Source: Apteryx mantelli
Lineage: Eukaryota; Chordata; Aves; Apterygiformes; Apterygidae
Length of the DNA stretch: 64,000 bases
Assembly: GCF_036417845.1 (NCBI RefSeq)
Contig: NC_089979.1
Location: 121,615,415-121,679,414 of the forward strand
Reading direction: 5' to 3'
The position numbers and the translations under genes were made by a program. This document shows positions 1-14,400 of this stretch, piece by piece (the stretch's first letter is position 1; the number at the start of each line of letters is the position of its first letter). The notes beneath the pieces are model-generated. The model did not search any database, had not been told where the DNA came from, and saw only the letters and a list, made by a program, of their open reading frames with translations.

Positions 1-1559
1 GCCTTTCTATTACAGGCTATATTTGATTTTGTTGCTGGGGGGAAAAAAAACCATGAAAATCTAAATAGGAAATGATGAAATTTAAGAAAGTGAAAAAACT
101 AAAAGCAAGCTAAAATATCCTACCATTACTTCCTAATCTCCACCCATAAAAAAGGGGGTGGGAGATGGGCTTCCTATTTATAAATTTCATATAAGTATAA
201 AAGTTGGCCTAGTAAAGCATATTATTGAAAACATCATGCAGAAAAGGTGTTAAATTCAAATACTTGTTATATGGTGGTTTCATTCCAAGGAGATCTTTTT
301 TTTTTTAAGTGAGGATTAACGTACATATTCATTTTCAAATGCAATTTTTTCTCCAATGCATTGGTACATGTCAGACAGGCATAAATACTGGTCAGACATG
401 CTTTCCAAAAGGAAATTAAGACCTTCAATTTTTTGTTTGTAGCTTTTTGGTACAAGCATGGCAAGTTAACACAAGTAAAAGTAGGATGTGACTTTACAGA
501 GCACTTCTGCTCTTCTGCAATTACTGTTCCTGCGCATTCTTCCCAGTCCGGAAGGGTAAGCTATTTTGCAGTTATTCGAAGGGAGGCAGGGAAGAAGGAC
601 AGTTCAGGAGGGACAGAGCTAGCTGCAGAGTTACTGAAGCCATTCATTCAGACCTCACATTACCTCGCACTGCTGTTTGTAATGGGAGGTCATTGCCATA
701 CTGCATTGCGAGCTTGTTTTGGCATGACAAGCTTAAGATGTTGATTGCCTTGATCAGAAATTGTTATTCCCTCTATTAAATATCTATAAATCATAGAATA
801 AACATTTGTTAATGCACATTGCACTTTGAAAAATGGTTTTGAAGAAAACATTAAAATGAATTAATGTAGCACTTTTCTATTTTTCTTTTGTATAAAATAA
901 AACGTTCAATGTTTTTAACTGGGAAAAATCAAGTGTGTCATTGAAATAAGATATTCTTCTTTTTATTTGAAAATAGAATCCAGGCATGCATTCATAGGCT
1001 TCAAGCTATTTCTCAAGTTTGACTCAGAAATGGTACTTACTCTCCTTTAAATCCTCCCCCTTTTATTATGCCTCACTTAAGAAAAGACTATAAATTCTAA
1101 AGGCTTTGTAACAAGTTCACTACCTGCATTTGATCATTTGATAAGGCTATTCTCTGAGCTATTAACTTTTATTGGCAAATCTCTTAGGGCAAAATAATTG
1201 AAGAAAAAAAATGGATTTTAACTAAATGTCTGGCTTCTCAGAATGTGTACTCTTTAAAAAAACCTGCAAAAAGTCATTTAAAAAAATCCTGTAGTAAAGA
1301 AACTGAAAATTTCTCATATACTTATTTGAAAAGAAATGCCAGTATCGAAGTACCAGTTTTGGGCTAATGCTCTGACTTTTCTTTTTATGTAAATAATTAC
1401 TGATTTAAAAATCCACCAGCCCCATTCACTTTGAGTAGCTGAAGCACCTTTTTCATTTTTACTTTTTTTCATCTTGATTGCCATAATTCTCTTGTAAAAC
1501 TGTTATAAGGGGCAAAACTGCATGGCTAGGGCCCGGTGTTAAGGTTATGCCCAACTTAC
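1..1559 (-). other. NEK11 intron (incomplete)
   Basis: AT-rich intron downstream of the last visible NEK11 exon. I searched the minus strand for the next segment of the protein (a charged helix following KARKLK) and did not find it, so the next exon is outside the window. Short ORFs here have no recognisable content. Confidence 0.8.
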
Positions 1560-1679
1560 TTCAGCTTCCTTGCTTTCTCATCTGCAGCATTTAACTTCCT
1601 CAGCCTCATGCGTTCCCGCGGCGTCATCCTCTGCACTTCGGAACGCTCCCGCAGAGTTTGCAAGTGGACTTTCCTCCGC
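1560..1679 (-). CDS. NEK11: NEK11 coding exon 9, last one in window (residues 321-360)
   Basis: The acceptor is CATTTCAG and the donor CTGAA|GTAAGT. It reads RRKVHLQTLRERSEVQRM, then TPRERMRLRKLNAADEKARK, ending KL. It is a highly charged helical segment very close to the human protein and begins the coiled-coil-prone C-terminal half. The exon ends two bases into the next codon, so the coding sequence continues, but no further exon was seen between 1 and 1559. Confidence 0.95.
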
Positions 1680-4600
1680 CTGAAATGGAAGGCAGGCAAG
1701 CCCGTCATAAACAGGTAAACATTGGGATTTGGGGTTGGATATTGAAACATACTGACATTTAAAACGAAATAATTGGAAAGTCACTACAGGTACTATAACA
1801 GACTAAACAGACCTTAGTTCCCAAAGCAAATGCCTCTTTTAAACTGAAATGTTTAAACTCAGATTCATGAAGAACGTGAAGCTTTTCAGGCATTTCATGT
1901 GAGAATGGGAAAAGGCAAACTGAGTTCCTTAGAAGATTTAATGTTGAAGCACATTGAAATATTTACCTCATCTGGCTTCATTATTCAGTGTGTTCCAAGT
2001 AAAAAAGCTGCCTTTAATTTAAATGAAAACCACTGAAAAAGCAATATCAATTATAACTTTTAACAATCAATGTAAAATGTATCTAGAATAAAGGAGAATA
2101 TTAAAGAGCCTTTAATGAAAGTTAGAATAATCCTGCTGTCCTCTTGAATTTCTGGTCCTAATGAACAGTAACAATTCACTGGTTAAATGTTCTCCATAGA
2201 CCAGCCCTGAAAGCTGAGCATGAATTATTGACATATGTATCTCATTTGTATTTATCAATATGGGAGAGTAATATTTGTTCTGTCAGAAAAAGGATATAAA
2301 ATCTGAGATCAATATCACAACCTGCAGTGATTACACATATTAAACCATAGTTTGCAATACCTTGGCAGTCCTATTTCACTTACACTGAAATTTTGGCTTG
2401 TTTAGTTTTATGATATCAAGTATGAATTTCAAATAGCTATTTTTGCTCTTATGAAATAATTTCATTTCTGATCATCTAAGAGCCCACTTTTGTAACCATA
2501 TAAATTGCAAAGATCCTTGTGGATTATCATATTGAAATCAGGATTTTAATAACATGAGAAGGGAAGTGTTCACTATCCTTTTCAAATGCTATAGAGGGAA
2601 ATACTGTAAAGATATGAATGTTACAGCAAAATATGAAAAACTAAGGACAAAGACGAGCACAGTTCAATTATTAATCAGAAAGAAACTAACTCTTCAAGTA
2701 TAAATAAGGTAGACATATTTCCTGTGCCTTGGAACAAACTCCAATTCAAATCATCAGAACCTCTAGGGGAAAAAAAGCCATTTTTCATCCAAGATGAAAC
2801 TGAACTTATACAGTTTTATGCTTTCTTAAATATTTAAAATTTATGACTTGCATGGGAGTGGAATAAACTAAACCATTAGAAGCTTTTATTAGAAAAAAAT
2901 AGACTCAACTATACATGCCAGAAAATTCCTCATGAGAAAAAATACAATAGATGTAAAGCAGCAATGACTGGGGAGGACACCATAGTATACACACTCAGAC
3001 TACAGCATTGCTTCATTATAGCAGATATGTGCAATCTTCTATGTTTAAATTATTCCTTTACTTTCCTTTATGAAAGGCATCACTTTTCAGGTATTTTGAG
3101 TTAATTTTATCTACCTGTTTAGAACTTGAATTGCAAAAATGCTTTGGCATTTTGCTTACCACTAGCTATACAGGCAGCCAGCATTCTCATAAATGCAATG
3201 AAAGTCATGATCTTATTCATATATATATTGCAAACACTTAACCTAAAAGAATCAGACCATAGCATATTTGAAGATAATTTATAGTGAAGTTTCTCTTAGG
3301 ATTTTTTTTTTCTTCTTCAAGGTGATGCCCTGAATTTGAAAAACTCAGGGTAATTTTCCATGCTCTAACAAAAATAGTTGCTTTCCATTGCTCCACACTC
3401 CACAGGAACTCTGGACTTCTATACAAAAGAAATGGACTTTCTACCTGCTTTTAATAAAAGTATAAGAACATTATGTTTGTAGTTAGAATCTGCCCTTCAT
3501 CTCAAAGATTATGGACTTGCTTTTGAACAGGTACAATAATAGTTACAGACTCTGGGAGATGCACTCATGTCCTCCCTGTGTGCTAGTGTTGTCAATATAT
3601 GATGTCAATTTGAAAGGTGACAAGACTCAAAATTTTCAAATTAATGACAATGGATGAGGTATGGAATATAGTATATGCCACAAATAATAGAAAATGGTTT
3701 GATCAGTCTAGTCTAGAAGCATATGGATATCCGAAGTCTAAGCGTACATTTTGCAGGTAAAGTACTGATTCCTCAATGTATACATAACCTTTTGGTGCAT
3801 ATAGATAATCAGAAATCCTGTACAGATCATAAATGAAAATCCACAAAATAAAGGCATGTATTAAAAGTTCCTTAATGATTCCCATACTTCATGCTTTAAT
3901 AAGCATTTAATACTCAATATAATCCAGATAGGGTTAGCATAATATTTGGGCTAGATTTCAGTGCCCCAGAACTATTTAAGGTATATCCCTGAGGAACATC
4001 ACTGCGGTACCAAATAACACCTATATTTCATTTGAAGAGGCAGGAATCCCCTCAGTTAATTGAATCAATCTGAATACAGAAGCAATGGACATAAGAGATG
4101 CCTAATATTTCATGATTATTATACATCTATCTCACTGTTGTGTTTCCAGTAATAATAGCAAAGGGTTACTTCTAGCAGAGCAATAATAGTGGAATAGCAA
4201 GAAGGCCAAAAACTGGACAGCAGTCTCCGTGGGCTCCATTTGCTGCTATTTATTAGATAGTTATTACTAGGCAAAACAGGTATCATTTATTGTTACCTTT
4301 TACATCTATGCTTCCAAAGTTCACTGGCCCATTTCATACTGAACGGGAAACCCAAACAAGGGACTCCAGCCTGGTGAGAAGACAGAGACTCGTCTGGCCA
4401 GAGAACGTGAGAACAGGAGCCATGGGGTGGAAACCTGCACCTCAATTTCTAGCAGTGAGAGCTCTACAAATACAATCTGAGTACCTTAAACTGGCTAAAA
4501 GATATGCGTATTGGGACAAGTATTTAGAGGTAAGCAAGAGACAGGGATGGCTGTTACATCTGCGTAGGATGAAACATCATGAAGGTCTGATTTTGAATGT

Positions 4601-7600
4601 ACCATCTCTTAGCGCGAAGCCACGTACAGAAAACTTGGGGACAGGAAGCAAAGGAAAACACTAGCTCTACTCGAAAGTGCAGGAATAATTTACAAAGGCA
4701 GAACAAAATTACCCATGTTGACATTTGCTTTAACTATTGCAGCATTGCAATTTAACACAATTTATTAATTAAAAATATATTCAGTGCTTAAAAAGACAGA
4801 TTATGTGCAGAGGCACTACCAATGTAAGATCCAAGAAACATTGCTAGTGTTAATTTCTCAGTATAGTTACAAGACAAATATAATGATATTCTACAGACAT
4901 ACCAGCTGAATATTAGTTTAAATATTTATACTTCTAGTTTGACATCATTTAGAAACCATAACTTTCAAATTCAGTAATTAGTAGGTACATAAACAACAGA
5001 GCTATAAATGATCATGACATAATTAAAATGATGATCTAAGCCTTCAAAATATAAAGACTAAGGTCATGATTTATTAACATACCAACTGGTACTAAATTAA
5101 CACATGCATATACCACATATGCATGCACAGTTTACACAGTTACATAATAAAAATTTGGCTTTTAAAGTGACTTCTTCACCCTAAATCTTAATTATATATC
5201 TCATTAATGTGCTTGTCCTTCTGCATAAGCCTTTTTGGAGAACAGGTCTCTTTAAAAATATAGCACTATGAGATTAACACAAATAAATGTTTACAACACA
5301 ATAGTATTTGGAAACACTGTAATTTCATATACTACTGCCCACAAAACACTTAAAAATACTTACACAGCATCAACAATATGAGCAGCTTCTTTCTGCCAGT
5401 GAAATGCTTTATTTTCCACAGGCATATGTGTGAATTTGTATTGTATATTCTGCAAAAAAAATAAAATAGAAGCCATTTCAATACTTAGGGCTAAAATGAT
5501 CCAGCCTCTTCACCTATGATCCAGCACAGTCCTAATGCAAAGAGTGATTTAACAGTTTTCTATCCCAACTCCTTAGAAAGCCAAATAGTATATATGCTAA
5601 ATCAGGCACCACAAGAGCAAGATGCACTGGTTTTCATTGAAATTATGACTGACCAGAACAGGTCAGAGATTGTATGTACCCAGACCCAAACAATCTGCAC
5701 ATGTTATACATAAACGCACATAAACGACTCAGGCTTCATTTCTCACTGCCTCCCTACCTCAGTCATATTGCAATTTAGTTCTGAAAGTCCCATGGACTGC
5801 AGTTCCCATGAATTTCTATCAATCAGACTTATTTTTTGTCTACACATTTTTTTTCTGCCTCCATTTCACTTTTGCAAAATGCATACTCAGACGGTAAATG
5901 TACAGCTACTGCTTTGTCTCCTTGTATACCTTCAGTTGTTCATCAATATAAGGGATTTTTAGAATCTCTGCTGCTGCTGGTCTCAGGGAAGGATTCTTAC
6001 TTAGCATGCTGAAATAATAAAAAAAAAAGAGATAATTCAATAATCTTCCAAATTAATTTAGAAAACTGCTAAACAATAAAATAGCATACCTGTTCAGCAC
6101 AGCATTCAGTTTGCTTGGATATCTATCAGGAAGAGAAGGTGTATCACCTTCTACAATTTTTAACACTACGGACAAAAAATTGTGGCCACTAAATGCATGG
6201 TTCATACAGCACATCTCATATAAAATGCATCCCAGAGACCTGAAGAACAAAATAATAGGAATACTATAGGCAATATTTTTGAAAGAAGCATGCATAGTGA
6301 CATTACAGTACATAAAAATCACAATATCTGTGGTTAGCCAAATTGTATACTCTTCTGAGAACAGGATAATTCATTACCGTGCTACCCTTTTCATCTGAAA
6401 TATTCTTATTCAGATCACAGATTATGTTTAAAAACAGGAGCAAGCATCATTCTATTTCCATAAATGCAGGTGTAAACTTAAGTTCTCAATATAAATATAT
6501 ATATATACACTTGTTCATATATGCATGTGTGTATATACATATGTAAACCCTGTTATATGAATCAACTTAAGTTTTTACTCATTAAGTTAAATATGAAGTA
6601 TTTTAATTAGCGACTGACCGAGAAAGTGTTTTAGTAATTTTTAGACATAGATTTGTTCAAATTGGTTTTGCAAATTAATTTTTGACAGCAAAGCAAAGCT
6701 AAAATTCAAATTCAAATTAAATAATGCCGGTTTTAAATCACAGAAATGTCTTCTAGCACAGTTTCAGTCATTTGGCCACACATCCAAATTAGATCGGGGG
6801 GAAAAAAAAATCAGTTTGGACTCAAAGTAGTACCAAGTTTAGATGACAGTTTCATATTGAAACATCTAAATTTCCAGGAAATTTTATTTGGAGAAGAAAG
6901 GAAAAAAATTGAACATTCAGGTCTGGAGACCTAACTGAGAACCAGTGTCAGCTTTAACCCATTAGAAACCAGGAGGAATGAGCACAAACAGAAAATTTTA
7001 AATGGGCCTTTGGTTTACCATCAGCCTATTTACCAGGCTCTTTTTCTTGAATCCTAAGGGATGACACAGAAGATCACCAAGGAAAACATTTTAACATAAA
7101 TACCCTCATAATAATTTATGCAATGATTATTCATAATAGCTTGCACTTTAACTGCGTTCTGACACATGTACTGAAAAACAACAACAACAACAAAAACATG
7201 GGAATTACAGGGGAATTAACTTTTACAGCCTTTGAAGCACGCCCAGTATTACCTTCATTTTACAGACCAGAGAACTGCGGCACTGATGAAGGCCTTGACC
7301 AAGGCCACAGAAAAGGCTGGCAAGAGACCTGACTACAGGATCAAACTCACCTAAGTAACCAGCTTAAAAATGAGAGCAAATTTACTCTTAATGTCGTACT
7401 TGATTGTGGTATCGCTCATTTACAGAAGTAGTATGAAAATAGAGCATACTGAAAATAAGCAGAAGTATGCATCGGTGGATGGCTTGGGTTAAAAAAAAAA
7501 GTAAAAGTATAGGCCTATTTTTGAAAGCAAGCAATGAATAAAATTCCAATTATTTATTTTTTTGTTAAAGACAAGGGATTAATTCAATCCATCTGGCAAC

Positions 7601-10600
7601 AACAGAACAAGAGCAAGTAATTTTAAAGCTGAAACCCAGTATCTACATACAATACAAATAAGGAAGGGGCAGAATAGGAGGGCTCTCACACTAGAACTTT
7701 TTAAAGCAGTGTCTGAAAACAATTAGCACAACATTTTTGCTAACAACTGCATAAAGACCAACTATTGAGGAACTTAAATAATTGCCTAGTTTTTAAAAGA
7801 TTTGACTATCTACTAACTTTCCTATTTCCAAAGTCTGTAAACAGTAATGTACTGACAACGATGTATATTTATGAAAGAATAGTATAGGCTCAGATTCTGA
7901 AACAAGACAACTCCTACATGAGAAAATACTTACTTTGAAAAAAAAAAAATACACACATAGCACCCAAAAGTGTCAGATAAAAATGAAAGCCAGCCAGAGG
8001 GAAGGAAAAAAAGAAGGGAAAATTCCAGCCTGACAGACTGTACTACAACTGTCTTTTGCAGAATCAATCTGTTTTGGAGAATGCTTGATTCCTGCAGCGA
8101 GGAATTGCTCACCAAGCCATTAGGGACACAGGATTCCCACCTCAGGGAAGCCCATTTAGGCAGCTGGTTTCGTGCTCTGACTACACTTGTGGCTTTGGAG
8201 AAAGACGACAAAGAGAGCCCAAGGCACTCTGCCAGGGCCAGCGCTATGAACAGGCTACCCAGGGAAAATCCCATCTGTCCCATGGGGGAAAAAAAAAAAG
8301 AAAGAAAGAAAAAGGGAAAAAAAGTGGTGGAAAGAAAATGAATAAAAGTTTTTACTGCAGGATACCACTCTTTGAACTGAAGTAAATCTCTCCTAGGCTG
8401 AGAAATGTTGCCCTGGCTCCCAGAGCAAGGTCATTTCTTCCCAGGACGGCTGTTGAGCTGCAGCTGCCCAAGGGAGCCACCTCCAAGCTTTTGCCTCAAG
8501 ACGCCGTTTCACTGAGCAGCCCTGTCTCTACAGCCCCCAGCCAAGCATGTGTTAAGGAGCATACACAGCAAGGGAAAATTGCTTCCTGATTCCCATTAGC
8601 AATCAGTTTATGACCCAAAACATATATTCCAATTACTTTTATAAGTAGTCTTAGCTTGTATAACTGCTAATGTTATGGAATTACAAAACGGTCATAAAAC
8701 TATGAGCCAGAGCATTTGGTTTGCTGGCTTTCGATGTTTGTGAACTGATTTGGCCAAGGTGCAAAGCAGCAGCACTCTGTTTCAGCAAAACTGATGTGTG
8801 CTCATTTCATAGCAAAGTCAGTTGTGCTCAGTTATAGCATAAAAAGGAGAGTCTGGCCAGTTTTCAGTATATTTTTTACAACATCAACTGACATGCCTCT
8901 AAGTTCTCCCTGATGTTTTTGGTCTTACTTCTTTAAACAAGCATTGCTGACTTTTTAACATCTTCAGTCTTTTGTAGATCTTCCAAAACTAAGTTATAGT
9001 CTTTAAAGGCTGTAAGATCAAAGTTAGCTTTTTAATTAACCTCTGAAAAACAGACAATCTAAATGTATATACCTTTGTGGCATATAGCTCTTGGTTTAAT
9101 TGTACCAGAAGGTCATAAGACTTTGCTGACTCTAGACCCTTTGAGGAATACCTACATGTACACACACACCACGGTAACACTCCTCCACCGCCTATCAGGT
9201 TTTCGTGGCAGGGATTCTTCCCTTGCAGTTGTATGGAGCTTGTCATTAATCCTCCGGCATATTTCTGGGGTCTCTCTAATGGGGACAGGTAGATCAGGAT
9301 CGCATGGCTCAGTGAGGCAATTAGATAGAATGGCAGTATACTATTCCCATACTAATTCCTGTGGGGCCTTTTTGAAGGAAGGGAACAAAGGGTCAATGCA
9401 CCCAAAAAATCCATGAGATTTTTAAATAATGCCATGTACTTGATGGATATTTCCACTGAATTTTCCCCAGTGACTCTCAGGTCTTTTCTCTCAGAGAGTG
9501 CTTAAGGCTGAACACATAGCAGCTTTTATAAAAAACACAGATTACAGTACTGTTATATTTATTTTTATCAGAGTTACATTTCATTTTCCATTATGCTGAC
9601 TAAGCATCTCTCCAATACTTTAAAGATTTTTAGTATCTCAGAATCCCTCTGGCTTTTATCAGCTATTCCCAAACATGCAGCCATTAACATTTAACCACAA
9701 CATTTAATTAACCATCTAAAGACTCAGGAATCTCCCAGAATTACATGTACTGCTTAAAGCACCTTATAAGTTGAGTACCAAACCCTCTTTACAGCATTAG
9801 CAGTTCATCTAGTCAATAAACAGTATTTTATATGCTAGCAGAAATCTTCTGTGTTTCTCAAAAAGCAGGTGGGTTTAGAGTTAGCAGGAGAGCATTTATA
9901 TTATGCTAACAAATAAGCCTCCTTTCAATGTAAAAATCCCATTCCAAAATGCTCCTTTACACAAGCTAGATTCACGTAACAACCTCAAACACTGAGGAGA
10001 CTATTATTAGTTATGCAGATTTCATATTCTAGAAATAACTTTGGATATTGTAAAACCTTTATAATTAGGTGAGTAGACCACCTATTTCCATTAAGTTATA
10101 TATGGTGGCAGGGGCCAAAAACATGGCAAAGATTTGCTAGTTTAGGTCCTTTTAAAAAGAACATGATTTTAATCTTTCCAATAAAGGAAAGATTCTTTCT
10201 GTTTCTTGTGCTTGTGGAGGTGGGACTTGATTTACTTTTTTCATATGTCTATAATAGCAGTTATAATGAGTTTTTCAATTAGCCCAGATATTTGATAGTC
10301 TTATGGTCATCTAGCATTTCTACAATAAAAAGAAATGGAAATAAAACTGAAAAAATGTTTAGCTCCTTGTGAATGTTTTATTAGTTCTTATTGCAAAATA
10401 CACAATTTCAGCAAAACAAAGTATTAAGTGTTGTCAGCTCAATAAAAGAAAAGAACAGAAAAAAAAGAGAGATGTTATTGCTGATTATTTGCACACAGTT
10501 TATCTGTCACTCAGAAACGCAATAAGATACAGTAACAATAGGCACCGTACTGGAAGGCACTCAGTGTTTGCACTTGAGGATCTATATCTGATCCTTGGCA

Positions 10601-11445
10601 GACGACAAGACTACAGAATTCAGAGTCTCCTCTGAGCAACCCCAAGCTCCCAGGGCTAGAAAACCCGAAAAAATGTGGGACAAACAGTCCTAACCCCTCC
10701 TGGGGCAGGCAAAGCTTGTTAACATTATTCAGGAGATGAACAAGGCAATAGCTTCATCTGGGATGGGAAAGAGTGATGCTCAATCCCCAGTATGAAGAAA
10801 GCAGGAGCTAAACTGGTTGGGAGCCCTTGTGCAAAGGGAACTCCCAGTTTCCTGCAACAAAAGAGGATCTCTGGGGAAGCGACAGCAGCCACGTTCAGCT
10901 TCAGGAGCATTTGGGGCAGTTAGCACTGACCTCCTTGGAGGCTGCACCAAGACCCTGCAGAGCACAAAGGGAACCCTCCCACTCACCCTGTCCTGCAGGA
11001 AACTTCACATACAGGAGAAAAAAAGTGAGGGCTCACCTAATGCATTAATGAGCATTCACACCTGCCCTGAATGCACTGGACACCTTCTTTTAGTTTGCTC
11101 TCCTCTGGAAAGAAATGCTTTCATTTTATTCAAATAGTGTCTCACGTCACAAAACCCAAGTTTGTTTGGGCTGGAATGATGATCTTTATTCACTGTATGG
11201 GCTGGAATAAAAGCAAACTGATTAAAATTGTTACTGTGTTGGGAGACTCTCACATAATCCCACTGGATCTCTGATCACTTTCTTGATAATACACTGGTGA
11301 GACTTTGTCTGCATTCATCGGTGCTGGGAGTCCTATTTTGCCATAATTCTTGAATAGTTTTAGGAGGATTACACTGGTGCAATATGGGTAGAGCCTCATC
11401 CACTACTTTCTACCAAAAATATTTTAAAAAACAACCCCCCCCCAA

Positions 11446-11476
<31 letters not shown>

Positions 11477-14400
11477 CAAATAGCAAAAGAAAAACCACAC
11501 ATGCCTTGTAAAATGAAAGGATTAAAAGATTAATTTGGCCTAGGGTTGAAGTGCAAAGCATCTAACATATACACTTAGAAACTACACAAGACACATGGTT
11601 TAACACAGGTGAAGAGTCACATTTCTCGTGTACCAACAAGTACAGAGATGGTTAGGAATTTTTCAACAAAAGCGTTTTTCACTGGGACATGAACTTAGGT
11701 TAAACAAGAAACGTGGACCGTTTGCTAGCCACAAAGTTTTGATAAAACTTCTGCTCGGAAAGGTTTGAAAGCAACCCAGCTGTCCATGTGGGACATCAGA
11801 GATTCAGAGCAAGGTCTCTGCTCTGTCTGATTCAGACCAGGAACTCCAGCTTTGGTCCTTCACATCACAGGTCTTAGCCACCAGCTATTCTGTGTGGTTT
11901 CTCTCATTGTTCTGCTTTCTACAAATTATAAAACATTCACTGTCCCAGAGAAAGAGACTGCAACTATGCCCACCCACATCACTTAACCTTTCCTGAACTG
12001 TAAAAAGTGCCTTAAAATGACAAATACCGTCTTCAGTTTGCTTAAAATATGAATGCAATGCTACGGCTCCAGGAGTCGGGGAACGCCGGCCAACACTGAA
12101 CACCAGAGCTTTTCACTCCACACAGCACGTAGGGCCAGGACGGGTCACCAGGGCACAGCAATGTCTCTGCGTCATGCTGGGCTCACATGCAAGTGAGCCC
12201 CAGCAGCCAAACATATACAAACAAATCACTTTGCTAACCCTCCACCCATCTCGGCCTCTTCAACTAGCCAACATCTCAGCTTGGCTGCCAGCATTGCCCC
12301 AACTCTTCCCAGCCTGTCTGCTCTTCTGGAGGAGACCCCAAGGGCAGCAAGGGCTCAAGCTGCTGCACCGACACCAGCTTCCCGAGGCAGCTCCTTGCCT
12401 GGAAAAGAAGAAACCCCCGACCGTGACATCTGCAAATGCTTTCACTTACTACCCAGCCAGTCCAGGCTGAGGGAGGGGAAGTAAGACATGTATTGCTCTC
12501 TTAATCCGCCTTCTGTGAACTAAGATTTGGAATAAAAATGGACTAGCAAAGAACACCAGCCCTGTTCTTATAACTGAGGACAAACATAAACACTGCAGCT
12601 TCTCTGAGCCTAACTGCAGAATTTTCCCTTTATGTAAAAACTGTAAAATATCAGGCTCTTTCCATCTATCCACCTTGGGTCATAAAGGACTAAATTTCTT
12701 GCACCAGCTACTACACTGTGCATAGTGCAGCCAATTTGCAAGAGATGGTCACAGAACACTTCAGCGAACCTGAAAAGCACAATGTCTCTTTAGAGTATAT
12801 TATCAACTCCGTGTAAATTCAGGTCTTCCCAATGAACAATGATTAAGTGGACTGAAGAGTGTCCATGAAGGACCATGACACATTAGTGAGATAGCAATAA
12901 CTGCCTCCTCTAGAAGATTTCTTACCTTTAACACATGAACACTTGTAATTCTGAATTTTTGTGTGTAATATTTTGAGCCCTGCTAGAGATCAGAAGGACA
13001 AGCCTGAAGAGAGAATGTTGCTTCAGGTAGTCGTAAAAGACTTGGGCAACTTCTTCATGAGGAACTGACCTTCCTGCAAAACGGCACAAGGATTTTGTCT
13101 CTCCTAAGAGCCATGGCAGCACCTGGCACCTCCGTGGGGGCGCTCAATCGCACGCCCAGAGATTGCTGGTGCTTCAGCCCCCTGTTATCACTGCCCCGGG
13201 GGAGGGCTCCCTCCTTGGCAGAGAGGACTGTGCAAGTCCTTTCATCCATACTGCTGCTTAATCCATGAAGCTGTCCTCACAATTAGTTACGAACTCTCAG
13301 TTATAGGTGACCTGACACAACACCTTCACAGGCACCTGAAAATTTAGGTTTATGTTTTCAAACAACTAGCTGCTTTAGAACATTGACTTTTACAGTAATA
13401 ATGATTATTTTACCTAACTTGAGGTACAGGAAGCAATTACGCTTCAGTGTAGAATCAGTCTGTGAGATGGAGCGGGCACTCCCCAAAGGGAACTATGGCT
13501 TAGCATAAATGTTATGCCAGATCTTTGATGCCCTTTCTTACCTGAGGTGGGCAGATGGCTCCGGCTTCATATAGGAGCCTCTGTGCTGACAGCATGCTGC
13601 GATTACAGTGTCAGTGACGGGAGACTTTCCAAAGGTACCTGAGGATTCCCTTTCTACCTCTAAAATCTGCTTCCTCCCCTTTCAGAAGTGTTTGTTTCTT
13701 CTGCTCACATCTTCTGTTTGATGTGAACTGCCACTGTCCCTCTGATGTTACTGGCAGCTGCCAGGTATGGCAATTACAACAGCTCAAGAGCCAGCTTTCT
13801 GCATTAATACCTGTGTTAAATGGATGAACATGAGTTAAAGTTTAAAAAAGGACTGAGGAGCCCCAGGAGACTTGAGCTAGCCTGCTCAAGTTTTCATCTA
13901 CAGAAACCGCTTCTTTTTTTCTTCTTCAAGTTTGCTTGTGCCTGTGCACAGTTTTGATACAAATGGACAAAAGTAGATCTTTCTGTCACCTGAACAAAGG
14001 CGCCTCTGAAGTCTACAAAGTTACAACAGGAGCAAAAATTACACTTGAGAGAACTTCTGTAACATAGGAACATTGGCACCTCCAAGCCCTGGGCTCCTAA
14101 CCTCAGTGCCTCCTGTCTTCTGCAGACACAGGCTCTTCCAGCATGGATGCTCAGCAATCCCAATGCTACCTTGGAGTGCAAGGCCAGCAGCTGCAAGAGA
14201 CAATATTTTGGAGGCCACTCTTTCCAGTGGGACCATGGCCATGGACTGAGTTGTGTTTTGGAGCAAGCAGTAAAAGTGCTGGACTTTCTTCTGGACCAAC
14301 TTACCTCCTGCAGAGTCATGAAATGCAGACAAGCAATGATCATGCTACTTCCGATAGAAGTATTACTTTGATGCTACTTGCATCAAAACCCTCTATCTTA

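Noticed and set aside
11960-12050. Another MIR-like stretch (CACTTAACCTTTCCTGAACT)
   Set aside because: Only one short block resembles MIR and the flanks do not follow.
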